Source: Woeseiaceae bacterium (lineage in GTDB: Bacteria; Pseudomonadota; Gammaproteobacteria; Steroidobacterales; Woeseiaceae). From it: a DNA stretch of 64,000 nucleotides. The stretch is taken from assembly GCA_021773135.1 (NCBI GenBank), contig JAJFKP010000051.1, forward strand, positions 124,001 through 188,000. The letters run 5' to 3'. Shown here piece by piece: positions 33,719-43,211 of the stretch (its first letter is position 1; the number at the start of each line of letters is the position of its first letter). The position numbers and the translations under genes are program-made. The notes under the pieces are model-generated. The model did no database searches. It had not been told where the DNA came from and worked only from the letters and a program-made list of their open reading frames with translations.

Positions 33719-34696
33719 TCAGCCCCACAGAGCCGGCGTAAACACCTCGACCTGCCCTTTCTCGTAGTGCATTGGGTTGTCGCAATCTTCGGACTGCAGC
33801 AGCGGCCCGTCGAGGTCGACGTATCGACAACGTTGTGCGATGACAAAAGACGGTGCCATGGCCAGTGATGAGCCAAGCATATTACCCACCATCAGCTCAA
33901 AACCCATTGATTCGGCCTGCGCGGCAAGTTGCAAAGCCTCGGTCAGGCCGCCGGTTTTGTCGAGTTTGATATTGACCATGGAATACAGGCCGCGCAGACG
34001 ATCCAGGTCGGCTGTCGTGGCACAGGATTCATCCGCGCACAGCGGCAGCGGTGACTCGTAGCCACGTAGTGCCTCGTCATCGTCCGTAGACATGGGTTGC
34101 TCGATCATTTCGACGCCGAGGCCTTGCAGCGGCTCAGCGAATTTTTCAAGATCCGCTATGCTCCAGGCCTGGTTCGCGTCGATGACGATTGCAGAGCCGG
34201 GCGCCCCTGCACGAATAGCACGAATTTGCTCGAGCGGGTCGCCTATGCCCACTTTGACTTTGATTTGAGCATGATCGCTGTGCCGCGCGGCGTCGTCACG
34301 CATTTCATCCAGGCTGGCAATGCCGACGGTATACACGGTCGTTACCGGTTTTGGGTCCCACCCGATCATCTCCCAGATCGATCGCCCGGATCGCTTTGCT
34401 TCCAAATCCCAGAGGGCGCAATCGACTGCGTTTCTCGCGCCGCCCGGTGGCAATAGCTGCTGCAATTCTTCTCTGCTAACGCCGGCTTCAAGCTCAGCAG
34501 AAATATCTTCAATCTGTTTCTGTATCGAGTCCGTGGTTTCCCCTGCGTAAGAGACACCCGCTGCTTCGGCGCGGCCAACAAATTCTCCGTCGCCTATTTC
34601 ACAAATAATCGTTTCCGAGTGGGTATGCACATCGCGCGATATCTTAAACGGTTTGTGCAGACCCCATTGCTTCTGAATCACTTTTACGTGGCTCAT
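33719..34696 (-). CDS. dgcA: DgcA-type N-acyl-D-amino-acid racemase / dipeptide epimerase (enolase superfamily)
   Basis: A 325-residue mandelate-racemase/muconate-lactonizing enzyme. It has the capping domain, then a barrel with IKVKVG (catalytic lysine), VIDANQAW (D ligand), MIEQP (E ligand), CADES (D ligand) and NIKLDKTGG (second lysine). Substrate determinants resemble Ala-Glu epimerases and DgcA, which racemises N-acetyl-D-glutamate. The pairing with a DUF1611 gene directly upstream is the known DgcN-DgcA arrangement for D-glutamate catabolism. ATG 34696 has GAGGAGAG upstream. Dipeptide epimerase is the alternative. Confidence 0.82.
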   Translation of the reverse strand: MSHVKVIQKQWGLHKPFKISRDVHTHSETIICEIGDGEFVGRAEAAGVSYAGETTDSIQKQIEDISAELEAGVSREELQQLLPPGGARNAVDCALWDLEAKRSGRSIWEMIGWDPKPVTTVYTVGIASLDEMRDDAARHSDHAQIKVKVGIGDPLEQIRAIRAGAPGSAIVIDANQAWSIADLEKFAEPLQGLGVEMIEQPMSTDDDEALRGYESPLPLCADESCATTADLDRLRGLYSMVNIKLDKTGGLTEALQLAAQAESMGFELMVGNMLGSSLAMAPSFVIAQRCRYVDLDGPLLQSEDCDNPMHYEKGQVEVFTPALWG

Positions 34697-34763
34697 TAAA
34701 TTGCTCTCCTCGGCCACAGTGATTGCACGAAACCTGTGTTGTTGGTCATTGGCGCTTCCTTCC

Positions 34764-35777
34764 TCAAAACGTGTCGACGATGAAATCAACCAGCGGGCCG
34801 ACGCCGGTAGCAATCGGATCGACGCAGGGTAAGCCTGAGTCATCCTGGATTTTGGCCAGGTAGTCCGCGCGTTCTGCCGCGGACAACCGGGACGTATTCA
34901 CACTGATTCCAGCGCAACGAATTTCAGGATTGGTCAGACGCCCGGTTGCAACGGTGAGCTCAATCAGTTCAGAAATAGTGGGCAGGGGAAACCCCGGAAA
35001 CGCCTCGATCATCGTGCGGCCTGCCTCATGACAAACGATGAAAGCATCCGGTTGTGAGCCATGCATCAATCCGAGGGTCACCGCCGCGTATCCCGGATGG
35101 TAGAGCGAACCCTGTCCTTCGATAACATCCCAATGATCGGCGTCATTGTCCGGCGACAGCACTTCGGCCGCACCCGATACGAAATCGGAGACCACGGCAT
35201 CGATGGGCATACCACCTCCGGCGATCATGATGCCGGTCTGACCCGTGGCCCGAAAATCTGCTTTCATACCCCTTTCGGACATCTCTTTGGCAATCGACAA
35301 TGCCGAATACTTTTTGCCGACCACGCAATCCGTGCCGACCATCAGCAGCCGTTTTCCGCTTCTTTTTTGGCCGTTGCCCACTGGCAGGCCTTCCGGGGGC
35401 CGGCGAATGTCGACCAGGCGGACGCCTGCTTTCGCAGCGGCGTCAGCAAGCCCTGGAATCTTGCTGAGCGAAGAATGAGTGCCCGCAACGATATCAAGCC
35501 CGGCCGCCACAGCGTCAAACAGTGTGTCAATCCAGTGTGGCGGAATAATTCCGCCAACGCCGGCAACGCCCCAGATGAGCGAACGCGCTCCGGCGTCTGC
35601 GGCCTGTGCCGCTGTCAGGTCCGGCAGGCCCAGATCGACGCCGCTGCCCGGCAATCGCAGCTGTCCAACACAGAGCTCGCTGCGCCAGTGCGCGATTCCC
35701 ACCGCCGTTTTCGCATGACTGCGCTCCGGTTCATCGCCCAGGAACAATAAATAGGGCGACCTTATTTCAACCTGCAT
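34764..35777 (-). CDS. dgcN: DUF1611 protein, DgcN-type D-glutamate N-acetyltransferase candidate
   Basis: A 337-residue protein. The N-terminal domain is Rossmann-like; the C-terminal domain has a P-loop-like segment MVGTDCVVGKKYSALSIAKE, then TGQTGIMIAGGGMPIDAVVSDF and VIEGQGSLYHPGYAAVTLGL, the hallmarks of DUF1611. In a marine Pseudoalteromonas, DgcN acetylates D-glutamate and DgcA racemises the product; the gene order here (dgcN, then dgcA after 67 bases) supports the same pathway. Orthology is inferred. The start is ATG at 35777; upstream lies the class V aminotransferase stop, 86 bases away. Confidence 0.82.
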   Translation of the reverse strand: MQVEIRSPYLLFLGDEPERSHAKTAVGIAHWRSELCVGQLRLPGSGVDLGLPDLTAAQAADAGARSLIWGVAGVGGIIPPHWIDTLFDAVAAGLDIVAGTHSSLSKIPGLADAAAKAGVRLVDIRRPPEGLPVGNGQKRSGKRLLMVGTDCVVGKKYSALSIAKEMSERGMKADFRATGQTGIMIAGGGMPIDAVVSDFVSGAAEVLSPDNDADHWDVIEGQGSLYHPGYAAVTLGLMHGSQPDAFIVCHEAGRTMIEAFPGFPLPTISELIELTVATGRLTNPEIRCAGISVNTSRLSAAERADYLAKIQDDSGLPCVDPIATGVGPLVDFIVDTF

Positions 35778-35863
35778 GCACTTGTCCTTCTTATTAATGT
35801 GTGCAATTTACACCGGCTTTGCTGCGCCGGTACCGACACTCAGTCCGGTCACTGTCGCAAGGA

Positions 35864-36991
35864 CTACAAGGCCTTGTCGAGTGCTTTTTCCAGTGCATCC
35901 ACACTTCGATCGATGTTATGCAGCTTATCCAGGCCGAACAGGCCCAGGCGAAAAGTCCGGAAGTCGTCAGGCTCGTCACATTGCAGTGGCACACCAGCCG
36001 CGATCTGCAGGCCGAGTGCTGCGAATTTGCTGCCGTTGCTAATGTCAGCATCATCGGTGTAGGCCACCACGACGCCGGGCGCTTCGAAGCCAGGAGCAGC
36101 AACGCTCTGAATGCCTTTCATGGCAAGCAGCGCACGCACGCGGTCGCCGAGCTCCTGCTGCTCGGCACGCAGCTTGTCAAAACCGTAATCCTTGGCCTCC
36201 AGCATCACGTCGCGGGAACTGCGCAACGCGTCCGTTGGCATGGTTGCATGGTAAGCATGGCCACCGCCTTCGTAGGCGCGCATGATATCCAGCCACTTGC
36301 CAAGGTCACATGCGAAACTCGTGCTCGACGTAGCTTCAAGTGCCTTGAGCGCCCTGTTGTTGAGCATGACGAAGGCGGCGCAAGGCGAACCACTCCAGCC
36401 TTTTTGTGGTGCGCTGACCAGAACATCCACACCAAGCTCACGCATATCGACCCAAATGGTTCCAGACGCAATGCAGTCGAGGACAAACAGGCCGCCATGT
36501 GCGTGTACGGCGTCCGCAACGGCCTTGAGGTAGTCATTGGGAAGTATGATGCCCGCCGATGTCTCAACGTGGGGCGCAAAAACGACGTCCGGTTTCTCCT
36601 GCTCGATGGTCGCGACGACTTCGTCGACAGGTGCCGGTGCAAACGGCGCGCGCGAGTCGTCGCTGGTCTGCCGCGCTTTCAGTACGGTGGCATGACTTGG
36701 TATGTTCCCCATATCGAAAATCTGCGTCCAGCGATAACTGAACCAGCCATTGCGAATCACGAGACACTTTTTGTCAGTTGCAAACTGCCGGGCTACGGCC
36801 TCCATGCCGAACGTACCACTGCCGGGAACGATAGCAACGGCTTCCGCCGCATAGGCGCCCTTCAAGGTCGCGGACAGATCTGTCATGACCTCCTGGAAGA
36901 CGCCCGACATGTGATTGACAGCACGGTCCGTATAAACCACTGAATATTCTAGCAATCCGTCCGGATCTACATTCGATAAAAGGCCGGGCAT
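35864..36991 (-). CDS. Class V PLP-dependent aminotransferase (alanine-glyoxylate / serine type)
   Basis: A 375-residue enzyme. Fold-type I features: IVPGSGTFGMEAVARQFAT (cofactor phosphate region), HVETSAGIILPNDYLKAV, FVLDCIASGTIWVDM (D for the pyridine nitrogen) and SAPQKGWSGSPCAAFVML with the Schiff-base lysine in APQKGW. This belongs to the alanine-glyoxylate aminotransferase family, which transfers amino groups from alanine or serine to glyoxylate or pyruvate. AAGGAGAG precedes ATG 36991. It lies upstream of dgcN, so the amino acid released there may enter central metabolism through it. The substrate is unproven. Confidence 0.9.
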   Translation of the reverse strand: MPGLLSNVDPDGLLEYSVVYTDRAVNHMSGVFQEVMTDLSATLKGAYAAEAVAIVPGSGTFGMEAVARQFATDKKCLVIRNGWFSYRWTQIFDMGNIPSHATVLKARQTSDDSRAPFAPAPVDEVVATIEQEKPDVVFAPHVETSAGIILPNDYLKAVADAVHAHGGLFVLDCIASGTIWVDMRELGVDVLVSAPQKGWSGSPCAAFVMLNNRALKALEATSSTSFACDLGKWLDIMRAYEGGGHAYHATMPTDALRSSRDVMLEAKDYGFDKLRAEQQELGDRVRALLAMKGIQSVAAPGFEAPGVVVAYTDDADISNGSKFAALGLQIAAGVPLQCDEPDDFRTFRLGLFGLDKLHNIDRSVDALEKALDKAL

Positions 36992-37160
36992 TCGTGACTC
37001 TCCTTGGAAAAACGCATTTTGCCACGGTTTCACACCGATGGTCATGACTGCGAACCGATGGGCTGGACGGCCAGACACACGCGGGACTCGCCCGTGATGT
37101 GCCAGCCTCAGCAAATTGGCGGCGACTTATGCCGTGGCTGCGAGAATGGACGCTCGACAG

Positions 37161-38543
37161 CTATTCAGCAGTGGCCGCCTGTGGCTCCGATTCGGACGTT
37201 GCCGGAACCTCTTTCAAAAAGCGACCGGTGATTACGCCGGCCGTCATCGAACCATTGACGTTCAGCGCGGTGCGAGCCATATCGATTAAGGGCTCAATCG
37301 AGATCAGCAGCGCTGCGATGGTGACCGGGAAACCCATTGCCGGCAATACCACCAGTGCCGCGAACGTGGCGCCGCCACCAACGCCGGCTATGCCGAATGA
37401 GCTTATCGCAACGATAGCGACGAGCTTGACGATAAAACCAATCGTCAGAGGATCGATGCCCATCACCGGCGCCATCATCGTCGCCAGCATCGCAGGATAA
37501 ATGCCGGCGCAGCCGTTCTGGCCGATCGTAGCGCCGAACGTCGCCGCGAGGTTTGCAACGGGCTGCGGCACTTTCAGTTCTTCGATCTGCGTCTCGACGT
37601 TAAGCGGAATAGTTGCCGCGGAACTGCGGGAGCCAAATGCAAACGTCAGCACAGGCCAAACTTTCCGATAGTAGTCGATAACGTTCACACCGTTTAGTCG
37701 CAGCAGCAGTCCGTGTACGCCAAACATGATGAGGATCGCGATATAGGAAGCGACGATAAACGAAATCAGGTTGAGAATATCGCTGGCATTCGAGCCAGCC
37801 ACGACTTTCGTCATCAGGGCGAGGATGCCGTACGGTGTCAGCGCCATAACAAGGTGTACGAGCTTCATTATTATCGTCATCAGTGTTTCGATGAATTCTC
37901 GAATACCCTCACCCCGTTTTGGGTCCTCGGTGATCACGAGCAACGCGGCGACACCAAACAGGATGCCGAATATGACCACGGCGATCACTGAAGTCGGCCG
38001 GGCGCCCGTCAGATCAAGGAATACATTGCTTGGAATAAAGCGCAGCAACATGTCGGCGAGGCCAAGGTCGGCCACGGCGTCCTGGCGTGACAGCAGTGTG
38101 TCGGCGCGTGCCAGCTCCCGAGCGCCCTCGGTCAAGCCTTCAGCGGTTAGTCCAAATACACTCGCCATCATTATGCCAACCAACGCGGCAATCATGGTGG
38201 TGCCGATCAGGATGCCGACAACCATGCCACCGATTTTTCCCAGCGCAGCAACTTTGTGCATGCGCACGACGGCGGCAATCATCATTACCAATACCAGCGG
38301 CATCACGATCATCTTCAACAGGTTGACGTAGCCGTTGCCCACGACGTTGGTCCACTCCAGTGTCCCCGCAATCGTCTCGGAGCCCCCGCCATAGGCAAAC
38401 TGCAGTCCGAAACCAAATGCAAGGCCCGCTACCAGGCCCGCCAGAACCTGGCGCGACAGTGAAAAGCCGGGCCGGCGAAAACGGCTAAGCAGGACGATGA
38501 GTCCAACGAAAACGATGAGATTTATGATGACAGGAATAGGCAT
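37161..38543 (-). CDS. tcyP: L-cystine:cation symporter
   Basis: A 460-residue transporter of the DAACS/SLC1 family with the discontinuous helices of glutamate transporters. It follows E. coli YdjN (TcyP) closely: IVFVGLIVLL at the start, WTNVVGNGYVNLLKMIVMPL, ALTPYGILALMTKVVAGSN, VWPVLTFAFGSRSSAATIPL and GATIGQNGCAGIYPAMLA. YdjN imports L-cystine; that specificity is likely here but could include other sulfur compounds. The start ATG 38543 is clear. It is divergent from the aminotransferase gene at 38716, sharing a promoter region of 172 bases. Confidence 0.93.
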   Translation of the reverse strand: MPIPVIINLIVFVGLIVLLSRFRRPGFSLSRQVLAGLVAGLAFGFGLQFAYGGGSETIAGTLEWTNVVGNGYVNLLKMIVMPLVLVMMIAAVVRMHKVAALGKIGGMVVGILIGTTMIAALVGIMMASVFGLTAEGLTEGARELARADTLLSRQDAVADLGLADMLLRFIPSNVFLDLTGARPTSVIAVVIFGILFGVAALLVITEDPKRGEGIREFIETLMTIIMKLVHLVMALTPYGILALMTKVVAGSNASDILNLISFIVASYIAILIMFGVHGLLLRLNGVNVIDYYRKVWPVLTFAFGSRSSAATIPLNVETQIEELKVPQPVANLAATFGATIGQNGCAGIYPAMLATMMAPVMGIDPLTIGFIVKLVAIVAISSFGIAGVGGGATFAALVVLPAMGFPVTIAALLISIEPLIDMARTALNVNGSMTAGVITGRFLKEVPATSESEPQAATAE

Positions 38544-38715
38544 AGCGGCACCTGTATTTATATTTGTGGATGACGTCCCGACCAGGCGACACGCCAGCTG
38601 GAGTTACCGTAACCACTGAATCTACACCAATATGGCGCCCAGCGGCAGCGCTGGTCCTATATTCTGTCGCGGCATGCAATAATCGCGTGCCGACTGTTTC
38701 CCCAGAGACTAATGC

Positions 38716-39840
38716 ATGCTGCCGGATTTTCGACTTGAGACTTATTTTTCCCAATGGGAATTTACAGCTCGCTATCACATGTGTGCGTCAGATATGGAAT
38801 CCATGTCCATCAAAGCGTTGCTTGAATTGGCCGGCCAGGACCCTGCTGGTCTTGGCGATCTGCACCTGGGCTATACGGAGACGTTCGGCGCACCGAGCCT
38901 GCGTAAGGCGATCGCAGCAACCTTCGACACGGTGGACGAGCAACACATACTGACATTTGCAGGTGCTGAAGAGGGCATATTCGTGGCCATGCAGGTCCTG
39001 CTCACTGACCGCGACCACGCGGTTGTGATCACGCCAAACTACCAGGCTGCCGAGACCATCCCCGGCTCGATTTGCGAGGTAACCGGCGTCGCGCTGCGTG
39101 CCGAGCAAAACTGGGCGCTTGACCTCGACGCCGTCAGAGCTGCGCTGCGGCCAAATACCAGGCTCATCTCGATCAATTTTCCGCACAACCCGACCGGCAA
39201 GGTGATTGACCATGAGACCTATGACGAATTGATCAGTATCGCTCGCGAGCGTGGTATCTATATCTTTTCAGACGAGGTCTATCGCCTGCTGGAGCGAACT
39301 GACGAGGTGCGTCTGCCACCGGTAGCAGATGTATATGAGCGCGGACTGTCGCTAAATGTCATGTCGAAATCGTATGGCCTGCCCGGCTTGCGAATTGGGT
39401 GGATCGCGGCACAGGATCGGGAAGTTCTTGCACGCATGGAGCGTGCCAAACACTATTTATCGATTTGCAATTCAGGTCCAAGTGAGTACCTGGCCGAGAT
39501 TGCACTGGGTTGTGCCGACAAGATCCTGGCGCGCAATCGGAAGCTAATTAAGGACAATCTTGCACTCTTTGAAACGTTTTTCGAAGACTACACGGCGCTG
39601 TTTGATTGGCAGCAGCCTGACGGAGGCTGCATCGCGTTTCCGCGCTACAACGGCCAGGAAGGCGTCGAATCGTTTTGCCAGACCCTTGTAGAGGAAGCCG
39701 GTGTCCTGCTACTGCCCGCCAGTGTCTACCGATCAGCGCTGACCGATACGCCTGCAGATCGTTTCCGAATCGGCTATGGCCGCGCCAATACGCCCCAGTG
39801 CCTGCTGAAACTGCGCGAATTCATTGAACAGCGAAACTGA
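38716..39840 (+). CDS. Class I/II PLP-dependent aminotransferase
   Basis: A 374-residue fold-type I enzyme. HILTFAGAEEGIFVAMQVLL (cofactor-binding region), NFPHNPTGKVIDHETYDEL (N for the cofactor), YIFSDEVYRLLE (D for pyridine nitrogen, Y for the oxygen) and VMSKSYGLPGLRIGW (Schiff-base lysine K in SKSYG, and R) identify the class. The C-terminal RFRIGYGRAN carries the carboxylate-binding arginine. The substrate is unknown; neighbours (TcyP, DgcN-DgcA) point to amino-acid turnover. ATG 38716 is the first start after a short untranslated region. Confidence 0.9.
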   Translation: MLPDFRLETYFSQWEFTARYHMCASDMESMSIKALLELAGQDPAGLGDLHLGYTETFGAPSLRKAIAATFDTVDEQHILTFAGAEEGIFVAMQVLLTDRDHAVVITPNYQAAETIPGSICEVTGVALRAEQNWALDLDAVRAALRPNTRLISINFPHNPTGKVIDHETYDELISIARERGIYIFSDEVYRLLERTDEVRLPPVADVYERGLSLNVMSKSYGLPGLRIGWIAAQDREVLARMERAKHYLSICNSGPSEYLAEIALGCADKILARNRKLIKDNLALFETFFEDYTALFDWQQPDGGCIAFPRYNGQEGVESFCQTLVEEAGVLLLPASVYRSALTDTPADRFRIGYGRANTPQCLLKLREFIEQRN

Positions 39841-39970
39841 TTCGGTAATTTCGGCGACCTTATGATGACGATCACCGACCGCAGGTCACGTTTTTATCTT
39901 TTCAGTCTGGCGACCGTCCAGAAAATCGGATATACCGGATCTCTTGTTTCAAGGCAGTTGAGTGCAGCAC

Positions 39971-40498
39971 ATGTCTAACCCGAAAACACTAATCAGCGAA
40001 GCGGAAATAAAAACCCGCGTTGACGAACTCGCGGCACAGATTTCCCTCGATTACGCAGACAAAGGCGAATTGGTTCTGGTCGGCGTGCTAAAAGGGTCAT
40101 TCATTTTTCTCGCCGACCTCTCGCGACGACTGAGCATTCCCCGCCACATCGAGTTTATCGCCGTGTCGAGCTATGAGCATGGCAGCGTTCGCAGTGGCGC
40201 GGTGCGCCTGGTAATGGATGTGCGGCGCAGCATCGAAGGCAAGCATGTGCTTGTCGTCGAAGACATTGTCGACACCGGACACACCCTCCACTACCTGATT
40301 GACATGCTCAGGTCCCGTGGCCCGGCCTCCGTCCGAACCTGCACATTACTGCATAAGGAACATCGCACCGAAGTCGACGTTGAAATCGATTACCTTGGAT
40401 TTACGATCGGTGACGAATGGGTGGTTGGATATGGCCTCGACTACGACGAGAAGGACAGGACGCTTCCCTACATCGGTGCAATAGAACCACAGGATTAA
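39971..40498 (+). CDS. hpt: Hypoxanthine(-guanine) phosphoribosyltransferase
   Basis: A 175-residue purine-salvage enzyme converting hypoxanthine or guanine plus PRPP to IMP or GMP. It has VLVGVLKGSFIFLADLSR (the PPi loop), VSSYEHGSVRSG (flexible loop), the PRPP signature VLVVEDIVDTGHTL and DEWVVGYGLDYDEKDRTLPY (base-binding region). This is the usual length of bacterial Hpt. ATG 39971 is preferred over GTG 39962 because the conserved N-terminus begins there. Single gene, convergent with the CDF exporter. Confidence 0.95.
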   Translation: MSNPKTLISEAEIKTRVDELAAQISLDYADKGELVLVGVLKGSFIFLADLSRRLSIPRHIEFIAVSSYEHGSVRSGAVRLVMDVRRSIEGKHVLVVEDIVDTGHTLHYLIDMLRSRGPASVRTCTLLHKEHRTEVDVEIDYLGFTIGDEWVVGYGLDYDEKDRTLPYIGAIEPQD

Positions 40499-40549
40499 CC
40501 GCCTTCCTGACAACTCTTCGGCGTCAAAATAAACCCTTGATACGTGCGA

Positions 40550-41446
40550 CTATTTGTCCGCGCACTCCCCGACTTCAAGCTCTATCGTCGAGTGCGAAAT
40601 ATCAAACTCCGACTGCAGTAGTTTTTTTACGCTTCGTACGATAGCGGTTGGATCATCCGGAGGATCGAGGACAACGACATGCATCGTCAATATCGGGTGC
40701 TGTGGCGTAAGTCCCCAACAGTGAACATGGTGAATTTCCGTGATTGGCGGAATGCCTTCGACAATCTTATTTTCAATGGCCTTTACATCAAGCCAGTCGG
40801 GCGCACCTTCGAGCAGGATATGAACACTGCGACGGACCAGGTGCCAGCCACTGCGCAACAGCAACGCGGCGACCAGCAGCGAAAGTATCGGGTCAATCGG
40901 TAGCCAGCCTGTATAGATGATAACAAGGGCCGCAATGATGGCAGCGACAGAGCCAAGAAGATCACCCAGAACATGCAGAGCCGCCCCGCGCATATTCAGG
41001 TTTTCCTGATCGCCGCCATGCAGTATCAGGAAAGAAACGATATTGACGACCAAACCGCCGACAGCAACGATTAACATCGTTCGCCCGATTACCTCGGGCG
41101 GATCAATCATTCGCTGTACAGCCTCAAAGAGAATCCAGGCGACGATCAGCAGTAGTGACAGACCGTTGACGAATGCGGCAATTATCTGAAAGCGGTGATA
41201 GCCAAAGCTGCGTTTCGCATCTGCCGGCCGTGAACTGACGCGGAATGCAAATGCGGCCAGTCCGAGCGCAGCCGTATCGGTGAACATATGCCCGGCATCT
41301 GCGAGCAAAGCGAGCGACCCGGACAAGATACCGCCGATCACCTCAACCAGCATGAAAATGCCGGTAATCACCAAGGCAATCTGAACCCGCGAAATGCTGT
41401 TCTTATCTACGCCCTGACCGTGGTGCGTGTGATGGTCGTGGCTCAT
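40550..41446 (-). CDS. Cation diffusion facilitator family heavy-metal exporter
   Basis: A 298-residue CDF protein. The N-terminus is histidine-rich (MSHDHHTHHGQG). Six membrane helices follow, with SLALLADAGHMFTDTAALGL (HxxxD metal site in helix 2) and NMRGAALHVLGDLLGSVAAI (H/D site in helix 5). The C-terminal domain (AIENKIVEGIPPITEIHHVH) is the cytoplasmic metal-sensing part. This CzcD/ZitB-like arrangement exports Zn2+, Co2+ or Cd2+ in exchange for protons. Its start overlaps the symporter stop by 4 bases (ATGA), so it belongs to the DUF4212-symporter operon. Confidence 0.93.
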   Translation of the reverse strand: MSHDHHTHHGQGVDKNSISRVQIALVITGIFMLVEVIGGILSGSLALLADAGHMFTDTAALGLAAFAFRVSSRPADAKRSFGYHRFQIIAAFVNGLSLLLIVAWILFEAVQRMIDPPEVIGRTMLIVAVGGLVVNIVSFLILHGGDQENLNMRGAALHVLGDLLGSVAAIIAALVIIYTGWLPIDPILSLLVAALLLRSGWHLVRRSVHILLEGAPDWLDVKAIENKIVEGIPPITEIHHVHCWGLTPQHPILTMHVVVLDPPDDPTAIVRSVKKLLQSEFDISHSTIELEVGECADK

Positions 41447-43209
41447 TCTTCCAATGCACGGGGTACGCGAATGTGTTCGACCAGGTGCTGGATATGTTCC
41501 GGAGGCGGCGAGGTCATGCTACTGACCAATAGCGCAACCGTAAAATTCAGCAACATGCCGACTACCCCAATGCCCTCCGGGGAAATTCCGAACAGCCAGT
41601 TAGCGGCGACGTTTTCGCCCCACGGCGCGCCTGCCCATTTCAAGAACAAGCCTTTGAAAAATTCAATATAGCCATAGGTGAATAACAGGCCAGTGATCAT
41701 TCCCGCGATGGCTCCTTCCTTATTCATCCGTTTGTAGAATATCCCCAGGAGGATTGCCGGGAACAGCGACGCCGCAGCAAGCCCGAAGGCGAATGCGACG
41801 ACCTGTGCCACCCAGCCCGGCGGATCAAACCCCAGATAGCCGGCAATCATGATCGCAACAGCCGCCGCAATCCTGCCCGCCCGCAATTCGCCCTTCTCGG
41901 AGATGCCGGGAACGAATATTCCCTTGATCAGGTCATGTGAGACGGCCGCTGATATCACCAGCAGCAGACCGGCGGCGGTCGATAATGCAGCCGCGATGCC
42001 GCCCGCAGCCACCAGGGCGATGACCCAATCCGGCAGTCCGGCAATTTCCGGATTCGCGAGTACCATGATATCCCGATCAACGCTTAGCTCATTGCCCTGC
42101 CAGCCATAACTGGCCGCCGTTGCCTCGAAGTCGGGATTCTGGTCGTTGTAATACTGGATGCGGCCATCGCCATTCTTGTCATCAAAGGCGACCAGACCGG
42201 TTTGTTCCCAGGTGTGCATCCAGTCCGGCCTATCCTCAAACACCAGGTTGCCGTCGACTGCGCCGATCTCTCCTGGCTGAATCGTATTCAGAAGGTTGTA
42301 ACGGGCCATGGCGCCAACCGCCGGCGCCGTGGTGTAGAGAATCGCGATGAACAAAAGCGCATAACCTGCCGAGGCCCTCGCGTCGCGAACTTTCGGGACC
42401 GTAAAAAACCGCACGATGACGTGCGGCAATCCGGCCGTACCAACCATGAGTGCAAGCGTAATACAGAAAATATCAATCGTACTTTTCTCGCCACTGGTGT
42501 ACTGCGTGAACCCCAGTGCAGTGACGATACCGTCAAGACGATCGAGCAAACTCACGCCAGAGCCTGCTATCTCGCTGCCGAATGCGAGTTGTGGAACGGC
42601 ATTGCCTGTAATCTGAATGGCGATAAATATTGCGGGAACCGTATACGCGAAGATAAGCACGCAATACTGTGCAACCTGCGTGTAGGTAATACCCTTCATG
42701 CCACCCAGTACGGCGTACACGAAAACAATTCCCATGCCGATGATGAGGCCAACAGTCACTTCGACCTCGAGAAATCGCGAAAAGACGATGCCTACACCAC
42801 GCATTTGGCCCGCGACGTACGTGAAAGATACAAATATCAGGCAGATAACTGCGACGATTCGTGCTGTTTTGGAGTAATACCGCTCAGCGATAAATTCCGG
42901 AACAGTGAACTTGCCGAATTTACGCAAGTACGGTGCCAAAAACAGTGCGAGCAGGACATAGCCGCCCGTCCATCCCATGAGATAAACCGATCCGTCGTAT
43001 CCAAGAAACGCGATTAACCCTGCCATGGAAATAAACGAGGCTGCACTCATCCAGTCTGCTGCCGTTGCCATGCCGTTGGCGATCGGCGATACGCCCTTGC
43101 CCGCAATGTAGAAATCACGCGTGTTGTGCGCGCGTGACCAGATTGCAATGCCAATGTAGAGCGCGAAGCTTGCACCAACGACGAGGTAAGTTAGCACCTT
43201 AAGTGACAT
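41443..43209 (-). CDS. Sodium:solute symporter family protein (ActP/VC_2705-like)
   Basis: A 588-residue transporter of the SSS family with at least twelve helices. The N-terminal GKGVSPIANGMATAADWMSA with AASFISMAGLIAFLG and the later GTAGLPHVIVRFFTVP are typical of acetate permease ActP and the VC_2705 group. An insertion of about 60 polar residues near 300-370 (YNDQNPDFEATAAS) is also typical of VC_2705-like proteins. The preceding DUF4212 gene (43212-43469) is the usual partner of this group. The substrate is not known; acetate or another short carboxylate is likely. Confidence 0.9.
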   Translation of the reverse strand: MSLKVLTYLVVGASFALYIGIAIWSRAHNTRDFYIAGKGVSPIANGMATAADWMSAASFISMAGLIAFLGYDGSVYLMGWTGGYVLLALFLAPYLRKFGKFTVPEFIAERYYSKTARIVAVICLIFVSFTYVAGQMRGVGIVFSRFLEVEVTVGLIIGMGIVFVYAVLGGMKGITYTQVAQYCVLIFAYTVPAIFIAIQITGNAVPQLAFGSEIAGSGVSLLDRLDGIVTALGFTQYTSGEKSTIDIFCITLALMVGTAGLPHVIVRFFTVPKVRDARASAGYALLFIAILYTTAPAVGAMARYNLLNTIQPGEIGAVDGNLVFEDRPDWMHTWEQTGLVAFDDKNGDGRIQYYNDQNPDFEATAASYGWQGNELSVDRDIMVLANPEIAGLPDWVIALVAAGGIAAALSTAAGLLLVISAAVSHDLIKGIFVPGISEKGELRAGRIAAAVAIMIAGYLGFDPPGWVAQVVAFAFGLAAASLFPAILLGIFYKRMNKEGAIAGMITGLLFTYGYIEFFKGLFLKWAGAPWGENVAANWLFGISPEGIGVVGMLLNFTVALLVSSMTSPPPEHIQHLVEHIRVPRALEE

Positions 43210-43211
43210 GC

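Noticed and set aside
35801-36943. A 380-codon plus-strand frame over the class V aminotransferase
   Set aside because: It has no family similarity and is the antisense shadow of the aminotransferase, whose motifs, start and ribosome site are clear.
42202-43017. A 271-codon plus-strand frame over the sodium:solute symporter
   Set aside because: Composition is strongly charged and the frame is antisense to a well-supported membrane transporter.
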